Part shown: positions 61,888 to 64,000 of the stretch, one piece after another | How positions within the stretch are numbered: the first letter of the stretch is position 1 | Layout: the number at the start of each line of letters is the position of its first letter | Source of the DNA: Saccharomyces uvarum | Lineage: Eukaryota > Ascomycota > Saccharomycetes > Saccharomycetales > Saccharomycetaceae | Direction of reading: 5' to 3' | NCBI GenBank assembly: GCA_947243795.1 | Contig: OX365929.1 | Location: 186,001 to 250,000 of the forward strand | Length of the DNA: 64,000 bases | Program-made: the position numbers and the translations under genes | The notes under the pieces: generated by a model | What the model was told of the DNA's origin: nothing | Databases searched by the model: none | What the model saw: the letters and a program-made list of their open reading frames with translations, nothing else

Positions 61888-62005
61888 GTCACATGCAATA
61901 TTTTAGAGATACTTAAAAATATTTAAATAGCTTTATAATAAATTTTAATGAATATTTATTTCTTTAGTAAAAGTTTTTAATGTATTTTGTTTCCGAAAAA
62001 GAATT
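61888..62005 (+). other. CEN2: Point centromere CEN2 (CDEI-CDEII-CDEIII)
   Basis: CDEI is GTCACATG (61888-61895), a match to RTCACRTG bound by Cbf1. CDEII is 61896-61980, 85 bp with 75 A or T (88%), right for a Cse4 nucleosome. CDEIII begins TGTATTTTG at 61981 and contains the essential TTTCCGAAAAAGAA with the invariant CCG at 61993-61995, the CBF3 binding site. The order, sizes and place between ECM15 and NTH2 match CEN2 of S. cerevisiae chromosome II. The plus strand reads CDEI to CDEIII. Confidence 0.97.
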
Positions 62006-62593
62006 ATTGCTTTTAGCAGAATCTAAGCTGTCCATTTTTCTGAAATAGCTTCGCCTGTGGATACTTTCTTGACACGGAGCGAGTTCTCACCCAATACATA
62101 GCCGCCCGCGTTTAAATCTGAAATTCATACCTGTTTTACAAAAGGGCGTTTAATTTAATAATGAAAATGTTTAGTCGTTATTTTTTCGAGCAATTGCAAT
62201 CACCTTGTGAGACAGAACTGGCTTAGTACGAATCATTTTTCTACAGAAAGAAGATGGTATTCTAGTAGATATAATTACAGATTGTAAAAACTATACAATA
62301 AAGGTTTCAAGCTGGCTTCAAAGTTTTTTCTAACATTCGATATCAGAAAGCTTTGAAGCTCAATTAAGAAAGGGGCTCAAACAGCTTTTAAAGAAAATAT
62401 CGATTAGTGATATCTTCTCCTATCGGACACCACAAAATATTTGAAATTCAATTCTTCAGAAGTCGCAACCATAACATATTTTATTCTACAAAAGGAACAA
62501 ATCATCACGAGATGATTTTTCGGCCTTATTTCTGTCATTTATACACTAAAAAGAAGGACATAAACAGATCCTAAACTACGTATGTCGCTTTAA
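62006..62593. other. Spacer between CEN2 and NTH2
   Basis: The 588-bp AT-rich spacer lies between CDEIII and the NTH2 stop codon. I see no gene. Confidence 0.5.
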
Positions 62594-64000
62594 TCAAAGA
62601 TAATATAATTTCTTTTCAGAAGGTTTTAAACTATTGAAAAAAGGTAATGGCGGGCTACAAGCACCAAGAGCTCTTCTAGCATGATTATTCATGTATTTTA
62701 ATCCAAGCAAATAACTCGAGTTTACCCAGCCAAAACCTTCTGTAGCAACGCCTTTGAAATCAGCACCTTGGTTACCATATTCCGCATCGACACGATGCGG
62801 ATCAGTTCCCCTTGTCACATCATATTTTTCTACTACCATTCCGTTATAATCAACAAATGATTTTGTGATCATGTACAACCATCTATAAGCTAGTCTTGTA
62901 GCTATTTGTTCATAGCCGTATGCGGACAAGCCTTTCCATGCCAATATTTGGTGTGGTGCCCAACCGCACGGATAGTCCCATTGTCTGATTGGCCTATCCA
63001 TAGATAAAGGACCCCTTGATTTCTCTGTGCATGCAACTAGTCCTCCAAGCATTTCTAATTGAGGGAGCGCCTTTTCAACTGTGATTTTTGCTTGCTCATT
63101 AGTCGCAAGACCAGCCCATAGACTCCAAAAAGTTGTTGCTGATTCATAGGAAGTTCTGCATTTTAGTTTAATATTATAATCAAAGAAAAATCCAGATTTT
63201 TCGTCCCACATATACTTGTTAATATTATCCTTTCTAGTTTTAGCCAATTTACGCCAATGCTCAGAATCAGTGACCGTTCCGTCATTTTCATCTTTATATT
63301 CATCATCGAAGTATTCCTCGATAACGTTAGCAATATCGATCTCGTACTTATAAAGTAAAGAATTCAAATCAATTGTTGCTAAATATGCGCATACACCTTC
63401 AAATCTATAGGTTGTGTCATGTCCCGACTCTCTCACAGCACGATCGTGTAAGAAAAAGGCATCCAGCTTTGGTTCCTTTATAATACCTTCATTATAAAGT
63501 TCTCTGAGCTTTTCTAAAGAAACATTATACTTTTCAGCATATGGTAACAATATAGTATCAAAATGAGCAGGTTCAGTTTCCGGGGGAATACCTATACCAT
63601 CAGGGTGGTAACAAGAAAGTCCAGTAATTGGGTCCAATCTAGGGCTTGAAGTCCACACTTCTTTATATTCTTTAATAGCAGCCCTAAATGCACGTTTCAA
63701 AAATTGTATAGCGTTCGGATTATTCTTGCCTCCGATTCTCTCAAAGATCAACAGGGCCATATCAGTAAGAAATGGAGGTTGCGATCTACAAAGGTAATAA
63801 CTTCTATTAGCGTTCAAAATCTTACCGTAGTGGTCAATTTCAAATATGAAGTGCTCTACCATACCTCTTGCAATATCAACTTTATTACTTTCTAAGAGCC
63901 CCAATGCCATCAAATACGAATCCCAGCCATACAATTCATTAAATCTGCCGCCAGGGACCGCATAGGGGTAACCCACCAAGGATCTTTCACCAGTAGATGG
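62594..64000 (-). CDS. NTH2: Nth2, neutral trehalase (C-terminal part, cut by window edge)
   Basis: The frame is open from the right edge of the window and ends at 62594, giving the C-terminal 468 residues of a protein that is about 780 aa in S. cerevisiae (YBR001C). It is a glycosyl hydrolase family 37 trehalase that splits trehalose to glucose in the cytosol. Both family signatures are present: [14 protein letters not shown] near the window edge and [12 protein letters not shown] further in, along with the Gly-rich [17 protein letters not shown]. The regulatory N-terminus and calcium-binding part lie outside the window. It is the first right-arm gene after CEN2. Confidence 0.96.
   Translation of the reverse strand, partial: PSTGERSLVGYPYAVPGGRFNELYGWDSYLMALGLLESNKVDIARGMVEHFIFEIDHYGKILNANRSYYLCRSQPPFLTDMALLIFERIGGKNNPNAIQFLKRAFRAAIKEYKEVWTSSPRLDPITGLSCYHPDGIGIPPETEPAHFDTILLPYAEKYNVSLEKLRELYNEGIIKEPKLDAFFLHDRAVRESGHDTTYRFEGVCAYLATIDLNSLLYKYEIDIANVIEEYFDDEYKDENDGTVTDSEHWRKLAKTRKDNINKYMWDEKSGFFFDYNIKLKCRTSYESATTFWSLWAGLATNEQAKITVEKALPQLEMLGGLVACTEKSRGPLSMDRPIRQWDYPCGWAPHQILAWKGLSAYGYEQIATRLAYRWLYMITKSFVDYNGMVVEKYDVTRGTDPHRVDAEYGNQGADFKGVATEGFGWVNSSYLLGLKYMNNHARRALGACSPPLPFFNSLKPSEKKLYYL

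Overview
This window is budding-yeast nuclear DNA from the genus Saccharomyces. It covers the centromere-proximal part of chromosome II. Gene order, orientation, protein lengths, the POP8 intron, three tRNA genes and a point centromere all match the S. cerevisiae interval from RRN10 (YBL025W) to NTH2 (YBR001C). It is not S. cerevisiae itself. Fast-evolving proteins (Pdr3, Hir1, Fmt1, the Ncl1 C-terminus) differ at many residues from the S. cerevisiae sequences I remember, and several lengths differ by a few residues. A sister species such as S. kudriavzevii, S. arboricola, S. mikatae, S. jurei or S. uvarum is likely. I cannot choose among them without alignment.

Layout, left to right. 1-15 kb: RRN10, NCL1, MCM2(-), PIM1(-), HAP3(-), RFT1, APN2 and the spliced POP8(-). 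15-24 kb: the sorting receptor PEP1(-), the mating MAP kinase FUS3 and ACH1. 24-27 kb: a gene-poor stretch with tRNA-Ile(AAU) and tRNA-Gly(GCC) facing each other, several small unannotated ORFs and unusual repeats. 27-45 kb: RRN6(-), the very GC-rich FMT1, SCT1, LAA2(-), ALK2, HIR1, SLA1(-) and LDB7(-). 45-50 kb: PDR3 with two PDR elements, then an intergenic island with a Ty3-type and a Ty1/Ty2-type solo-LTR fossil upstream of tRNA-Ser(AGA). 50-60 kb: UTP20, the divergent histone pair HTA2/HTB2, and ECM15(-). 60-64 kb: CEN2, then the C-terminal 468 codons of NTH2(-), which runs off the right edge.

Functional themes. Several genes serve RNA polymerase I transcription and ribosome or RNA maturation (RRN10, RRN6, NCL1, UTP20, POP8). 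NCL1, UTP20 and the RRN6/FMT1 spacer carry the paired PAC and RRPE motifs of the ribosome-biogenesis regulon. MCM2, the histones, HIR1 (a histone-gene repressor) and ALK2 are cell-cycle genes. PIM1, HAP3, ACH1 and FMT1 are mitochondrial or respiratory.

Most of the window is ordinary conserved yeast sequence. The most interesting unexplained structure is the ACH1 to tRNA-Ile spacer. There, three copies of a 9-bp motif at exact 23-bp spacing and a TATA box precede a 50-codon hydrophobic ORF, with two adjacent perfect stem-loops just upstream. Other points of note are a 110-codon ATG-less open frame between RRN10 and NCL1, coding-like fragments between ALK2 and HIR1, and a shifted POP8 start codon.
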